From: Gnetum montanum
Lineage: Eukaryota; Streptophyta; Gnetopsida; Gnetales; Gnetaceae
Reading direction: 5' to 3'
Assembly: GCA_015680685.1 (NCBI GenBank)
Contig: MNCI01004863.1
Location: 98,187 to 162,186 of the forward strand
DNA: 64,000 nucleotides
Shown here piece after piece: positions 36,777-50,003 of this stretch (position 1 is the first letter of the stretch; the number at the start of each line of letters is the position of its first letter). The position numbers and the translations under genes are program-made. The notes below the pieces were generated by a model. The model had not been told where the DNA came from, made no database searches, and was given only the letters and a program-made list of their open reading frames with translations.

Positions 36777-37671
36777 TGATGAGTCATAGATTGGCTATGT
36801 CAATGAGGTCTCATTGACTAGGCCCCATCGACACATCATTCAATGTGTTGACGTGGCCCCATCAAAACAAGGTTTGTTCTTGCCTATAAATACATGCCAA
36901 CCAACTATGTTTAGGAATCATCTCATCATAGTTGTAGTAAAGCTCTTGCAATTTTTACATTCAAGAGTTAGAATATTTTCTTGAGTGCTTACAACAGGAG
37001 TTATTGAGTGTACGAATCTTTATTTGAGCACTATTGTACCTAAGCACAATAATGTATGTGACAATAAAGACAAACTTCTTGATATACCTTGCAACATTTT
37101 GGATAGCCTAAATATTTTATTCATGCATTTAATGTTTTCAATCATTTATTTAGTGTTCCTTAGTAATTAAGCTAATTAAGCGAGATAAGCTAAATAGTGA
37201 TTAAGCAAACACATAAGTACAACCACTTTTAGCATGTGTATGAAATTTGGTAATCCTAGTAACACTTAACACTTGGTAACCCAAAAACATTATATGTGTT
37301 TAGGATGTGTACAGCAAGTGGGATTGGATACTTATGTTAGGACTAGTTACACAATAGTTAGCCAATTATATTAAAGTAAACATTGAATTACTTTATTCTT
37401 TATCCTATTTATTTCAAGTATCAAAACCATAAAAAAAAAGTGATAAAATCCACGTGCCTCAATTACACTTAAATCATATCCTTGAGCTTCACAAGTGTAG
37501 TTGGAAAGACAACAAATGTTCTCAATGCCTAGTTCACTTCCTAGAGAACTAGTGCAACAAAAAACTATAGAGTCCACAAAATTTGACCAGATCATGTATA
37601 AACACTTTGTGATTCATATGTTTGGGTGTAGGGGTACCTTTCTACTCATCATTGCTTCCATTGGTAGGAAC
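36777..37671 (+). repeat. A2 5' LTR (875 bp) and PBS
   Basis: The terminal inverted repeat is TGATGAGT...ACTCATCA. The TATA box is at 36885-36892. The PBS-like ttgcttccattggtaggaac (37652-37671) is a diverged form of the A1 PBS. Confidence 0.85.
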
Positions 37672-38339
37672 TCTTTTTGTTTGAAACATGCACTATCTAC
37701 GATTAGTGGACATCATTAACATCATTGAATGAACCCTAAGGTTAACATTATTCTCACACATAATACAATTACATAACCACACTGATATTTTATTTGCTTG
37801 TAAAATTTCTACTTCTCATAAGCATGATGATGCTAAACCATCAGTCCCTCAAGAATGCAAGGTGGTATATACTCATTCAGATGAGCATGTGCCTAATTTC
37901 ACCTTCATCCTATACCAAGATGAACAATTGTGATGGCATGACATGGAAGGCAACATTGTAATGCCTCCCAATCAATTTGTGATCATGATGTTATTTCAAA
38001 CTCTTAAGAATTCAGGCATCCATGATCTTCATGAGGAGTATGTTGTGCATGATTATGACTATTGAAACTACCATCTCATTAAAAAACAATGGTAGAGAGA
38101 TCGACACCAAGAGAAGCAACATGAGTTTGTGAAGGGAAAATAATTTACCAATCCCTTGTTCTTGTTGAACCAAGATGACAATGAGGACCCTCCCTTTGGG
38201 GACTCTCAACATGAAAATTCTCCATCCATCATTACTAGTGATGAGGATGTGACCCTGAATTTGTGATCCACTATCAACAATCCTAGTTCAAGTAAAGATG
38301 GTAGTCAAGGTAGGGGCTTAGACAAGTATCAAGATGAAA

Positions 38340-39600
38340 AGAAACTTAATGAACATAGCTATGACAACTAAAGGGGAGTCAACAAATACAATGGTGGTGG
38401 TAGTCCTCCTCCCTCTTCATCCTCTTCATATACATCTTCTTCTTTCTCTTCTTCTGGTTCTAAGAAATGTCACAAAAGGAATAATCATGATGGAGGTAAA
38501 TAGTGGAACAATAATATTAATTGTCAATCCCACAATGAACAAAGGGGTAATAGGGGACATCATTGGTGATAATGAAATAATGATGATGATGAGCCTTTAC
38601 TGGAAACCCAAAGTATGCTAAATATTGTAGAGCCTATCAAATTTCCAACCAAGCATGTGAGAAATAGTCAGATCAAGCACCTAAACATGAATAATATTCC
38701 AAGATTTGAGGAGGGATATAACCCTTATCCCAAAAAACATCTATAAGTCTTTCATGATTCTTGCACCTTACAAAACATAGAAAACAACTGGAAAAAATTG
38801 AAGCTATTTCCTAGGACACTCATCAAAGAGGTAGAAAGCTAGTATCAATCATTGCAACCTAAATCTATTCATAGATAAAGTACCATGTTGGAACTACTTA
38901 ATGACAAATACCAGATGTACTCTAGAGTGTCTAATTTGAGAAGGAAAATCCAAGGCTGGAAATAGGGAACACATGAATCCTTGGATGCTGCCATGGGTAG
39001 ATATTATTCTCTCTTACACCAATGCCCTAGCCATGCTTATTCTCAGAGGGAACAACTCTTCCACATCATATATGAGCTTAGAGTAGAAACTAAAAAACCT
39101 CTTTGGGTTTATGCCCAAGGGAGGCTATCTAAACTAAGAGCTCATCAGATCCAAAGGTTGATTGAGTAGTTAGTAAAATAAAAAGGTGAGTTGCAAAAGT
39201 GGGATAATGTAAAGGAATATAATAGAAACCCTTCCATTAGGAAAAGGAAGGTGTAATTCTATGATGAGGAGGAGTCATCAATTGATGAGGTGGTAAACAA
39301 CAAAACCTTACCCATAGAAAAATTTGTTTTTGATATTTTGATAAAGGCTAGTAAATTATGGAACTCTTTGGATGAAAAATTTCAAACTACTATGAAGATT
39401 TCTAAAGAATCCAAAGAGCAGAATAGGCAGAAGGTAGAAAGAAGATAAATGTGCCTAACAAAGAGGTAAGGGAAAAGTTATTGCAGTAGAAGAAGTTATG
39501 GAGATAGACTCTGATGATGATGTTGGATGTGACATTTGTCAATATGACCATCCTAAGGGATGTTTCCATCCACTATCACACTTATAATAGTTTGAGGTGT
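38340..39600 (+). pseudogene. A2 gag
   Basis: An N-terminal Ser-rich stretch near 38400-38460 is followed by a gag core (WKKLKLFPRTLIKEVES, LQPKSIH) near 38790-38880. The frame 38981-39169 gives AAMGRYYSLLHQCPSHAYSQ. A knuckle-like CDICQYDHPKGC lies near 39532-39566. It aligns with A1 gag. There are many stops. Confidence 0.7.
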
Positions 39601-40499
39601 ATGCGTTGAATCCTTGACTAGCATGAAGACAAGCACCTAGACAATTGCCTTATCCTTAAGGTAATTCAAGGCAATTACACTAGCAACAACAAGCTTACTA
39701 TCCAAGTGGAGCTCCACCACAACCATATGAGCAATACCAGTAGTGACAGCAACCACAAGCATGGGGATTGCCACCACTAAGATAGTAGTACCCTTATAGG
39801 CAACCAAATCCATATAAGTATTATGTTTAGCAACTTTTTTCTCCATGAAGCTCTACTAGCCATCCCTCATTTCAACATCATTATTATCCTCCAAAGTATC
39901 ATCAAACTCATCTACCATCTACTTGAGGGAAGCCCCCATATCCATACCATCCTCCACATCCATTTTCACATATCACTTGATCCTCAACCTAGTTGCATCT
40001 TGCTCCATCTATGCAGGAAAAAATTCTCTCATAGTTGTAGCAATGAAATGCTACAAGGGTTGTAAATTTACAACTAGCCTTCCAACCGAGTGGTTTAGAT
40101 AATTAATCTATGAAATGACCATTTTTCCAATCCAACAGTCCTCCTAGACCCTCACAACCTATTGTGGTTGGTCATCCTTTATCTTTAGCACCCTCATCCT
40201 CTACATCAAACAAATTCAAAGGCCTTTGAAACCAAATTAGATACACACTATGATGTTAATTGAAGTTGTCTCTGATTGGATCAAGGCTAGAAACCTTCCC
40301 ACAAAAAGATCTGACTTGGGAAGTCCTCTTATTTACTTATAGATCACTAGACATGAGCCATGCAAGGCTCTTCTTGATTCTTGTTCTTGTGTCAATATCA
40401 ACTTCTACGACATGTATAAGGCCTAGAACCTACCATCTCTCAAGAAGAGTAATATTTTTTTGAAATTGTTACACTAGTCAATCACTATTCCTTTGGAAT

Positions 40500-43400
40500 T
40501 AGTGGAGGACATTGTGACTATAGTTTGTGGATGGTTCTATTGTACTGATTTTCTAGTGATCAAGGTAGAAATCTACAAAGGCAACTTTCCCATCATTATG
40601 GAATGTGCATGGTTAACTCTGACAGCAACACACCATGCATGGAACCTACTAAGAGTGTGACATGTGCTTATGTCAAGGGTGTGGATGAACTTAAGCAGGT
40701 TCATCACCAACTCCCTAATGATAAAGTCAATGATACCTATTGGGGAGAGTTGAAAATCCCTAATAATTTCAAGTAAGAGCCCCTAGAGTTAAAAAAATCT
40801 ACTAGTTGGCATGGAGTATGCATTTTTTTTAAAATGGCAAGTTGGTTATCAACAATGCAAATCTTGCTCTTGAACAAGAAGACAAGCTATTGAAGGTGGT
40901 CAACAAATGCCCAACAACCTTTTCTTGGTCATATCCTAACATGATTAGAATTAATCCAAGGATATGTTAGCATCATATCTACACTAACTTGACCATGAAT
41001 CCAAGAAGACAAACACAAAGGTAGTTGCACCCTCAGTTGAAACAGGTCATCAAAGTGAAAATAGAATAACTCCTCAAGGTGGGATTCCCCTATTCCATTG
41101 TGAATAGTGAGTGGATTAGCTCACTCGTAATTATGCAAAAGAAAGATGATAAGTGGTGAGTTTGCATAAAATTTAGGCCATTGAATATGGCAACATTTAA
41201 AGATCATTTTTCATTATCATTTGTAGACCAAGTGTTAGACATCATATCTAGGATTTGCTATTATAGATTCTTGGATTGTTATAGTGGCTATAACCAAATC
41301 CAAATTGTGCTAGAAGATTAGGCCAAAATAACATTCACAACACCCTGGGAAACTTTTGCATATTGCAAGATGTCATTTAGTCTATGCAATGCCCTTGCAA
41401 CATTTCAATGCCTGGTTCTTAGTATTTTTCAATAATAGATTGGTAACAAGATAGAAGTATTTATGGATAACTTCTCTACATATGGGGCTACATTTGAGCA
41501 AGTTCTAGATTTCCTTGAGTAAGTACTAAAAAGATGTGTTGAAAAAACCCTTAGGCTCAATTGGTAGAAAAGCCATTTAATGATCCAAGAAGGCATAGTA
41601 CTAGGGCATAGAATTACTTAGGACCTTGAAAAGATAAGGATCATCCAAGGAATCACATGTCAGCCAGTGACAATCAAAGATGTCTAATCATTCTTTGGAC
41701 ACACTGGCTACAACTAGCGATTTATAGAGAGTTTCTTTAAGATTGCAAAGCCATTGGTCGAGCTTATAAGAAAGATGCTCCATTCATCTAGACCAAGGAG
41801 TATGGACATGAATTTCAATTGCTAAAGGAAAAACTTGTAGAGACTCCAATTCTATGTGCACTAGACTAGTCCAAACCATTTCATATAATGATAGATGCAT
41901 CTAATTATTCCTTTGGAGTTGTGCTTACATAGTTGGATAATAAAAAAACATCCATACTACATCCACTATGCAAGCCAAAGAATTGTGGAGTGCATAGTTG
42001 AATTACACCATAATTGAGAAAGAACTAATGGAAATGGTGTATGCTCTTTAAAAGTTTAGGTACTATGTGCTTGGCTATAAAGTGTTTTTGCACATCCTCT
42101 TCCTAATGAACAAGCCAATAGTGAGCCCTCGTATCATACAATGGCTTATGATCTTGTAGGAATTTGATCTCAAAATGGTAGATCAAAAAGGAACTAAGAA
42201 TGTGATCACTGACCATCTCTCTCGATTAAGATGGGATAATGAAGAGGAGGAGAGTCCACTCTTTGATCAATTTCTAGATGAATTCCTCTTTATAGGAGAA
42301 ATAAATGACCAAGTACCTACCAAATCAAAATGATATGATGGCATCATCACTTACCTTCTCACTCAAGAGATGCCACAAGATTTGGACTTTAGGAAGAAAC
42401 ATTAGTTTCTTCATCAGGTCAAGTACTTCATGGAAATCAATAGACACCTTTATAAGGTATGCACTAATGACCTTGTTCATTGATGTGTCCTTGGTGCAAA
42501 CCAATTGTGTATTCTCCAAGACGCTCACAAAGGTCCTTGTGAAGGCCACTATGTAGGAAGACATATGATCATAGAAATCTTAATGGCATGATACTATTGG
42601 CTTACAATCTTTAGATATGCCCACCAATTTGTCTGATCTTGTGAATGCTATCAACGAGATGGTGACATGACAATTTGAATGGAGGATCCTCCATAGTGGA
42701 TTCAACCACTACAACCCTTTGATGTATGGTGCATAGACTTCATGGGTTCCATCACATCTATGTCTAATGGAAAGACATACATCATTGTAGCAATTGACTA
42801 CTACATCAAATGTGTAGAAGTAGCAACTGTCACTGACTGTACATCATCAAGTACTACTCGATTTATATAACAATATATTGTAAATATGTTTGGTGTGATG
42901 CATGCATTAATTTTTTATAATGGAACCCATTTTATTGGTGCCACCTTTCAAAAGTTGATGCAACATTGAGGCGTGGAACATAAATTAATAACACCCTATC
43001 ACCCCTAAGCCAACAATCAAGCAAAAGTCACCAATAGGAAAATTCCAAAGATCCTAACAAGGACCATAAGAAAATATAGGAGAAACTAGAGCACAAAACT
43101 CAATGACACCCTTTAGGCCTATTGCTCCACATGGAAACTCCCCATAGGTAACTTTCCCTATGAGCTGGTGTACGGAAAAATTCCAACACTTCTAGTCCAA
43201 TCCAAGCTCCATACACTTTTAATAGCCTATTACTTGGACCTTGACCTAAGCCTAGCACAAAGAGAAATATTTATCAACCTAAATGTACTAGATGAAAATA
43301 AATTGGTGGCCTTATCTTTGAATGAAGTACACAAGGCATACAACAAGAAGTGCCATGGCCTTAGAATAAGAAAAGTAAACTTTCAACCTAGAGATAAGGT

Positions 43401-43560
43401 TCTCTACTAGAACCTCATACATGTATCCCAAAATACAAAGTTTCAAACATTGTGGGAGGGACCTTATATAATTTATAAAACCTTTCCCTATGTGGACATG
43501 TTAATATACAAACCTGGAAGCCCACATAGAAAGTAGTTGGTTAATATCTAATAAGTGAAA
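40500..43560 (+). pseudogene. A2 pol: protease remnant, RT, RNase H, integrase
   Basis: RT lies near 40960-41720, with FRPLNMATFKDHFSLSFVDQ and CYSGYNQIQI; the catalytic YVDD is degraded to VFMDN. RNase H is near 41740-42230 (PFHIMIDASNYSFGVVLT). Integrase zinc finger is near 42500-42670, core near 42710-43030 (DFMGSITS, AIDYYIK), and C-terminal part near 43168-43420 (NLNVLDENKLVALSLNEVHK). Frameshifts and stops are numerous. The end runs into the gap at 43584. Confidence 0.75.
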
Positions 43561-43583
43561 CCTTTTCTAAAGCCAAGACAAGC

Positions 43584-44318
43584 NNNNNNNNNNNNNNNNN
43601 NNNNNNNNNNNNNNNNNNNNNNNNNNNNNNNNNNNNNNNNNNNNNNNNNNNNNNNNNNNNNNNNNNNNNNNNNNNNNNNNNNNNNNNNNNNNNNNNNNNN
43701 NNNNNNNNNNNNNNNNNNNNNNNNNNNNNNNNNNNNNNNNNNNNNNNNNNNNNNNNNNNNNNNNNNNNNNNNNNNNNNNNNNNNNNNNNNNNNNNNNNNN
43801 NNNNNNNNNNNNNNNNNNNNNNNNNNNNNNNNNNNNNNNNNNNNNNNNNNNNNNNNNNNNNNNNNNNNNNNNNNNNNNNNNNNNNNNNNNNNNNNNNNNN
43901 NNNNNNNNNNNNNNNNNNNNNNNNNNNNNNNNNNNNNNNNNNNNNNNNNNNNNNNNNNNNNNNNNNNNNNNNNNNNNNNNNNNNNNNNNNNNNNNNNNNN
44001 NNNNNNNNNNNNNNNNNNNNNNNNNNNNNNNNNNNNNNNNNNNNNNNNNNNNNNNNNNNNNNNNNNNNNNNNNNNNNNNNNNNNNNNNNNNNNNNNNNNN
44101 NNNNNNNNNNNNNNNNNNNNNNNNNNNNNNNNNNNNNNNNNNNNNNNNNNNNNNNNNNNNNNNNNNNNNNNNNNNNNNNNNNNNNNNNNNNNNNNNNNNN
44201 NNNNNNNNNNNNNNNNNNNNNNNNNNNNNNNNNNNNNNNNNNNNNNNNNNNNNNNNNNNNNNNNNNNNNNNNNNNNNNNNNNNNNNNNNNNNNNNNNNNN
44301 NNNNNNNNNNNNNNNNNN
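43584..44318. other. Assembly gap (735 N)
   Basis: Missing sequence between A2 integrase and the post-pol spacer. Confidence 1.
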
Positions 44319-44944
44319 ATTGAGGGGATGGATCAATCTTGGAGTGATGATGTGAAGTCACTGAAAGTGGTTGGTTTTGATCTAGACTAAAGATGGATCT
44401 TCTCACATCATTTTAAAAACAAGCTCCACAAGGGACTTCTTATGACCTCAATTTGGGATTCCATCCCACCTCCTTCATCATCCATTTATGCTACCTATAA
44501 CTCACCTCATTCCTAGTTTCTATGTTATGTTCAATGTCTTAGTTTGACATGTTGCAATTCCTGGATAGATTCTTCTAAGTTGGTCCTTAACTTTTCACAA
44601 CCATTAATCAACTATGGGGCTCATTAACTCCTTAGTTAAGGTTATGCAAGGGTAAAAATGGGCCTATGTCTACTATGGGAAGGACCCACTTGCATATCTC
44701 TTGGTTGGAATAGTTCAGCCCCTTACCTTAGACATTTCCTCAATCATATCCTTCACATGCCCCATTGTGCATCCAGCTCTGTGCTCCTTAAACTTTCATA
44801 AATAAAATTCTCCAACCATTTTCACAATCTTCTAAATTTTATAAACTCTAACACCCTCTTCTACTATTTTCATCATGTTAATGGCTTTTTAGGCTTCTAT
44901 TTAACTTCCATTTCACACAAAAATTTCTTATATTTTCAAAGTTT

Positions 44945-45061
44945 CCCAAAGTCAACGATGGTCAATAGCCACATCGACTAGGTCTAGTCGACATAGTTGA
45001 CTGCATTGATAGGTCCTCATCAATTAGGCCCCCTTGATGCAACACAACAAGTCTATAAATA
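44945..45061 (+). promoter_or_regulatory. LTR-like internal promoter of A2 ORF2
   Basis: gactaggtc, tcatcaattaggccccc and gatgca phrases resemble the A2 LTR U3 (for example ccatcaattaggccacg at 48607). They are followed by gtcTATAAATAct at 45054-45061, as in the LTR (ccTATAAATAc). It lies about 470 bp upstream of the ORF2 ATG. Confidence 0.5.
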
Positions 45062-45526
45062 CTACCAAGCACTTTGAAATTTTTATCATTTTCTTTACAA
45101 CAAGAGAGGGGTTTTGCCATTTTTCAAAGCCCCAAACCTTCTAAATCCCATAACTTCCTAACCATTTATCCAAATCACTCTATTCTTCAATCCTATAACT
45201 ACTGGAGGTAAGCTCTTAGTTGTGGGGGCTACAAACCCTAAGGCTTCTAGTAAGAATCTTTTTAAACATTTTTCTAACTCCCCCCAAAGGGTTAATAAAT
45301 ACAATGACATCAAACCATCAGTTTTTGAGAGTTTGACCCTTCCAACATCCCCCAATATGACTATATTCACCTATTAACATTAAGATACAATTAAACTATG
45401 ATTAAAATTAATCAAATTAGCCATAATCACAACTTAGCTAGGTGTAACCTTCCTTGTGAGATAAGATATCTTAATTGTTTCACATTACACAATAATTGCT
45501 AACTCGTGGTCATGTTGTGATTACGG

Positions 45527-48250
45527 ATGATACCAAGACCAAAATGACTGCAGGAGAAAGGACCATCTCAACCAAGAAAGAAACAATCCAGAATTGGAAG
45601 GGGCCAATAAGAATAAGTCAAGAAATAGGTAGAAGAAACCCATGCAATGGAACCTCTTCAAGAAGAGCCCAAAGTGGAAAGTATTCAATAGATTCTTGAC
45701 GAAGAGGTTGCAACAAAACAATCGCAGTGAGGGGAGGAACTAGGGCTCATACCAAGACTTGAAGTCACATTAACACAAGCCTACCTTGACACAATTAGGG
45801 CTCATGATGTCCAATGCTCAGTTCTCTAGGAATTGAACTTTATGTCGTTCTTAGAACATGCTCCAATAGAGGTAAAGACACTTTCAAATCTATCCCATGT
45901 GACCAATCATCACTTCCAGTGGGAAGTGGTATAAGGGAGAGACATACCTCTTCTAGATCAATAGAAGGGTAGGTTCCACTATCAAAATCAAGGACATTTA
46001 GGTGTCCTACTTAGCTGAAGCCATCACATAGGGTCTTAGGTTGCCTAATTCTAGAACACAATTGGTGGAGCTATCTATACAAGTTGATTCAAAGGTGAAA
46101 AAGAAGTGGACTCAATGGTGTTATGAGGTTGACTACAAGGAGTTTTGTGCACTCACACTAGCATACCTCAATTTCATGGTGAGGCCCAATAAGGTGACTA
46201 CCTTCTTTGCCTAAGCATGCACCACTCTAAGCAGAAAAATTCTAGCAAACCTTCCACAATTAATCTATCAAGAGATAGATAAACATTTCAAAGAGAATGA
46301 ACATGGAAGGAAAACCTTGCCCTTCCCATGCCTTATCAGAAAACTTTGTAAAAGGGTAGGGATAGTCCGCTACGTAAACGACACAATCAAGCATACTCCT
46401 GTTGCCTCTTGGTCTGAAATGATGAAGGATAAGATGTTTTCCATATCTAAAGTAGAGGAGCAGCAACCACCACCTCCACCACCTACTTAGGCAACAACAC
46501 TGGAAGCCCACACTACCATTAAGTGCCTATGAAAAATCTAAGATCAGCTCTTGCAACAACAAGAGCAGTGAGCAGTAATAAGTGGTGGAGATTCATCTAT
46601 GTATCAACTTGCAATAAGTCACCTTAATGAAGTGGCTTGAATAATTAGTTAGATGGAGGAAGGCGGGCCACTATTAGCCCAAAAAATGTAGCTACCCATG
46701 AGATTGAATCTCAATGCCCAAGGGGTGATGATGTCTCTTTCTCAATACCATCTATTCTCAGAAATCTCTAGCAATGCTACCTCCTTTTCTATGCACTTGA
46801 AGAATGATGAGGGAACAACTGTACTAGTGATGAAGCACCGAGGACAAAAAATAGCTATGGAAGTGGTTACTAATTGAATCATTGAGGCATTAAATGCACC
46901 TACAACATCTGTACCAAATGTTTCTGCACTTCAAGATGTGTAGATGTTTGTAGAAATTTCTAGCAAAAGATTAAGTGTAGCCCAGCATGAAGAGTTGTTG
47001 GACCGAATGGTGGGGACTGGACATCCGATTTTGGATATCTTTGATTTTCTAGATAACATTACTGCAATCTAGTTGGAGCTACTCAAAGTAAAGGGCAAAT
47101 ATATCATCCTAGAGGGGCAACTTGAAATGGCTCAAGCATAAAATGAATGCTTGGCCATGGAGGTTGCTGAATTGTGTACCCACTTTACTAATTCTACACT
47201 CTTCAACCTTGCAATAACCAAAGATGAAGCTTTTTAGTAGCTTTAAGAATGATTAAAATAAGTTGAGGAGAAAATGGTGGCATCTATCTTTAACTAGTCC
47301 ATAGCTGAAGCAAACACCTATTCAGTTCAAAAGGACTTAGTTCAAATGCCCTAGGAAAATGAAACATTGACGACAAAAAATCATTGCCTATGAAATGTTG
47401 ATGCACAAAAACAATATATGCAAAAATTTATCCATCAAAAAGCAAATACAGAATTGAGGAGATTGGCAATGAAAAATCAAAATCTTTCTATGGCGAAAGT
47501 CCATGCCTTATGTCAAAAGTCTACCATTGAAATTGCTACCTAGAAAACTGAGGCTTTCAAATTTGAAAGAGTTAAGAACCACTAGAGAGACTAGGTTGGC
47601 CTACAGAAGGAGGTGAATGAGAAACATATCCAAGTGGCTAAGGCAAAACTAAATGAGGCCCTCCAACAACTCCAACAAAGAAGAAAAATGTGGAAACCTA
47701 TCATTGATGGGATAGATGCCTACAACAAATTAGAGATCCACATGGAGTTGCAAATCGAAAAGATGATAGAGTATATGGAACCGGACAATCTCAAATATGC
47801 AAATTTGGCAATACTAACTACCAGATGGCTACAATCAGAACTTGAAAAATAGGTGGCCAACTCGTATTTTTTGTACAAGGCCAAGTTCAAGCACCACATG
47901 GACACTAAGCAAAAGCTTAAGATGGCAAACACTAAACTCAAAGTTCTCAAGGCACCATTCATTAATCAATGATCAACTACTAAGAACCTTGTTAGGAGAA
48001 TAAATGATTACCATAAGTTGCAAAATGCAGTCAAGATGTTCGACATCAAGTGCAAACAATTTGCTACTTGGTTCATCAATGCTAAGGAGTTGTTCCTAGC
48101 AATTCCCTATGCTTGGGATGTATCCATTTTAGCCCACATTGGCAAAGCTGCATGGACCCTGTACAATCCTATGTGTAAGGAGGAAAAAATGAAAGCATTT
48201 CTGGATGTTTTTCATCTGCCACTAGAAGTTGTAGTAGTAGTTGGATAGCC
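45527..48250 (+). pseudogene. A2 ORF2: plant-transposon-type domain plus coiled coil
   Basis: The start follows gttgtgattacgg, the counterpart of the A1 splice acceptor and ATG. The N-terminal half (about 46030-46390) has WTQWCYEVDYKEFCALTLAY, then LPFPCLIRKLCKRVGIVRYV. It resembles the putative plant transposon protein domain seen in many plant elements. After a Pro-rich linker (about 46460) a long coiled coil runs to about 47960, with open stretches such as 47613-47852. The tail (48018-48248) is hydrophobic and helical. It lies in the env position but no signal peptide or clear membrane anchor is visible. Many stops, mostly TAG. Confidence 0.6.
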
Positions 48251-48544
48251 ACAATAGCCTCAACTACCACATGTGCCTAAAGCTAGAGAAGGTCCATCGG
48301 AGCCTCAAGAGCCTCCACCACCTAAGACTATGTCATCTTTTCAATTGTCTTCATGTCATCCAATGACATGTTTTCTAATTTTTGTTTGGTATTCAATTTT
48401 ATGTCATGAACACCACAATTTGTAATTTTGTTTATCCATATACTCGAGCACTTAGTTTTTTCATGTACTTTTGTTGAGTCATGTGCTAGTCAATAATCCC
48501 ATACCTTTCCAATTTTGTAAAGAACTTGAGGATGAGTTTTCATT

Positions 48545-49481
48545 CAATTATGGGGGTATAATGAGTCATAGATTGGCCGTGTTGATGAGGCCTCGTTCAC
48601 TAGGCCCCATCAATTAGGCCACGTTGACTAGGCCCCATGGATGCATCATTTGATTCATTGACATGGCCCTATCAACACAAGGTTTATTTTTGCCTATAAA
48701 TATGTGTCAACCTACCATGTTTAGGCATCATCTTGTCATAGTTGTAGCGAAGCTCTTATAATTTTTACATTCAATAGTTAGAATATTTTCTTGAATGCCC
48801 ACAATAGAAGTCATTGAGTGTACAGATCTTTATTTGACCACTGTTGTACCTGAGAACAACAGTGTGTGTGGTAATAAAGGCTAGCTTCTTGATAAACCTT
48901 GTAGCATTCTGGATAGCTTAAATATTTTATATATGCATTTAATGTTTTTAGTTATTTATTCAGTGTTCCTCAATAATTAAGCTAATTAAGTAATTAAGAG
49001 AGATAAGCTAAATAATAATTAATTAAACACATAAGTATGACCTCTTCAAGCATATGTATGATATTTGATAATCCCAGTAGCACTTAATGCTTGGTAATCC
49101 AGTAATGTTATATGTGTTTAGGATGTGTATGGCAGGTGAGACTGAATACTTATGTTAGGACTAGTTACACAATAGTTAGCTAGTTAGAATAAGTAGACAT
49201 TAAATTACTTTATTTGTTATCTTATTTATTTCAAGTACCAAAACCATAAAACACAAAATGATAAACCATACCCCTAAATTACACTTAAACCATGTGCCTC
49301 AATTACACTTAAACCATACCCTTGAGCTTCACAAGTGTAGTTGGGAAGACAACAAACGTTCTTAATGCCCAATTCACTTCCTAGAGAACTAGTGCATTGG
49401 AAAACTATAGAGTCCACAGAATTCGACTAGATTGTATGTGAACACTTTGTGATTTATATGGTTGGACGTAACCACTCATCA
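48545..49481 (+). repeat. A2 polypurine tract and 3' LTR (923 bp)
   Basis: caattatgggggta precedes the LTR start at 48559 (TAATGAGTCATAG, first G mutated). TATA is at 48695-48702. It ends ACTCATCA at 49481 and is clearly diverged from the 5' LTR, so the insertion is old. Confidence 0.85.
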
Positions 49482-49565
49482 TATAGCCTCTAAAGTTGAT
49501 TGGCCTTTGGAAAATTGACTTCATGAGATCCATCAACATATATAATTTTTGTTGTAGACTATTAC
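49482..49565 (+). pseudogene. A0 integrase core fragment
   Basis: The reading WPFGKLTS followed by FVVDYYY matches the integrase core start of A2 near 42715-42800. It continues the A0 pol broken at 36776 and is itself cut by element X. Confidence 0.65.
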
Positions 49566-49995
49566 TATAATGTCCCTGTTTCCAAATGTTGCTGCTACAT
49601 AACAAAGATGATGCCTCTTTATAATAGGTGTTATTATTATTTTAACAAATCCTGAAAGGGGAGTTGTAATTAAGACCTGAAAAGGCATATTGTAATAATA
49701 GATGTGTCTCTCAAGGTGACCTTTGGGGGTTTTACCTAAGGCATTTATACTCAGACATAGAGGTCATGCCAGCATAAAGTTACAGAGTTGGTAAAGGCAA
49801 GTAACAAGTGCAAGATAGGAAGAGGACTAGCCATCCCTTCTAGCCAGTTGTAAACCTAACTGTGGTGGCAATGCTAGATTACCTCTAAGGAATAGATGCT
49901 AAAGGAAGAAAGCCCCAAGAAACACTCTTAGAGTATGATCCAGATACACTATTCCACATCAATAAAACATTTTTTCCTCTTTTCTTCTATATTTT
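49566..49995 (+). repeat. Element X 5' LTR
   Basis: It matches 54341-54722 over about 370 bp, through shared phrases such as gcatttatac and tgacctttgggggttt. The end near the PBS is approximate. Confidence 0.75.
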
Positions 49996-50003
49996 CCACA
50001 TCA

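Larger units (their letters stand above)
36777..49481 (+). mobile_element. A2: Athila-like LTR retrotransposon with both LTRs
   Basis: The 5' LTR (36777-37651) and 3' LTR (48559-49481) both begin TGATGAGTCATAG-like and end ACTCATCA. Flanks are tataa (36772-36776) and tatag (49482-49486), a near-perfect 5-bp target-site duplication. The interior has gag, pol, a gap, an internal promoter and ORF2. It is inserted in the integrase core of A0. All reading frames are decayed. Confidence 0.85.

Noticed and set aside
43548-44406. Long open frames across the second N gap
   Set aside because: Same artefact; no real sequence underlies them.
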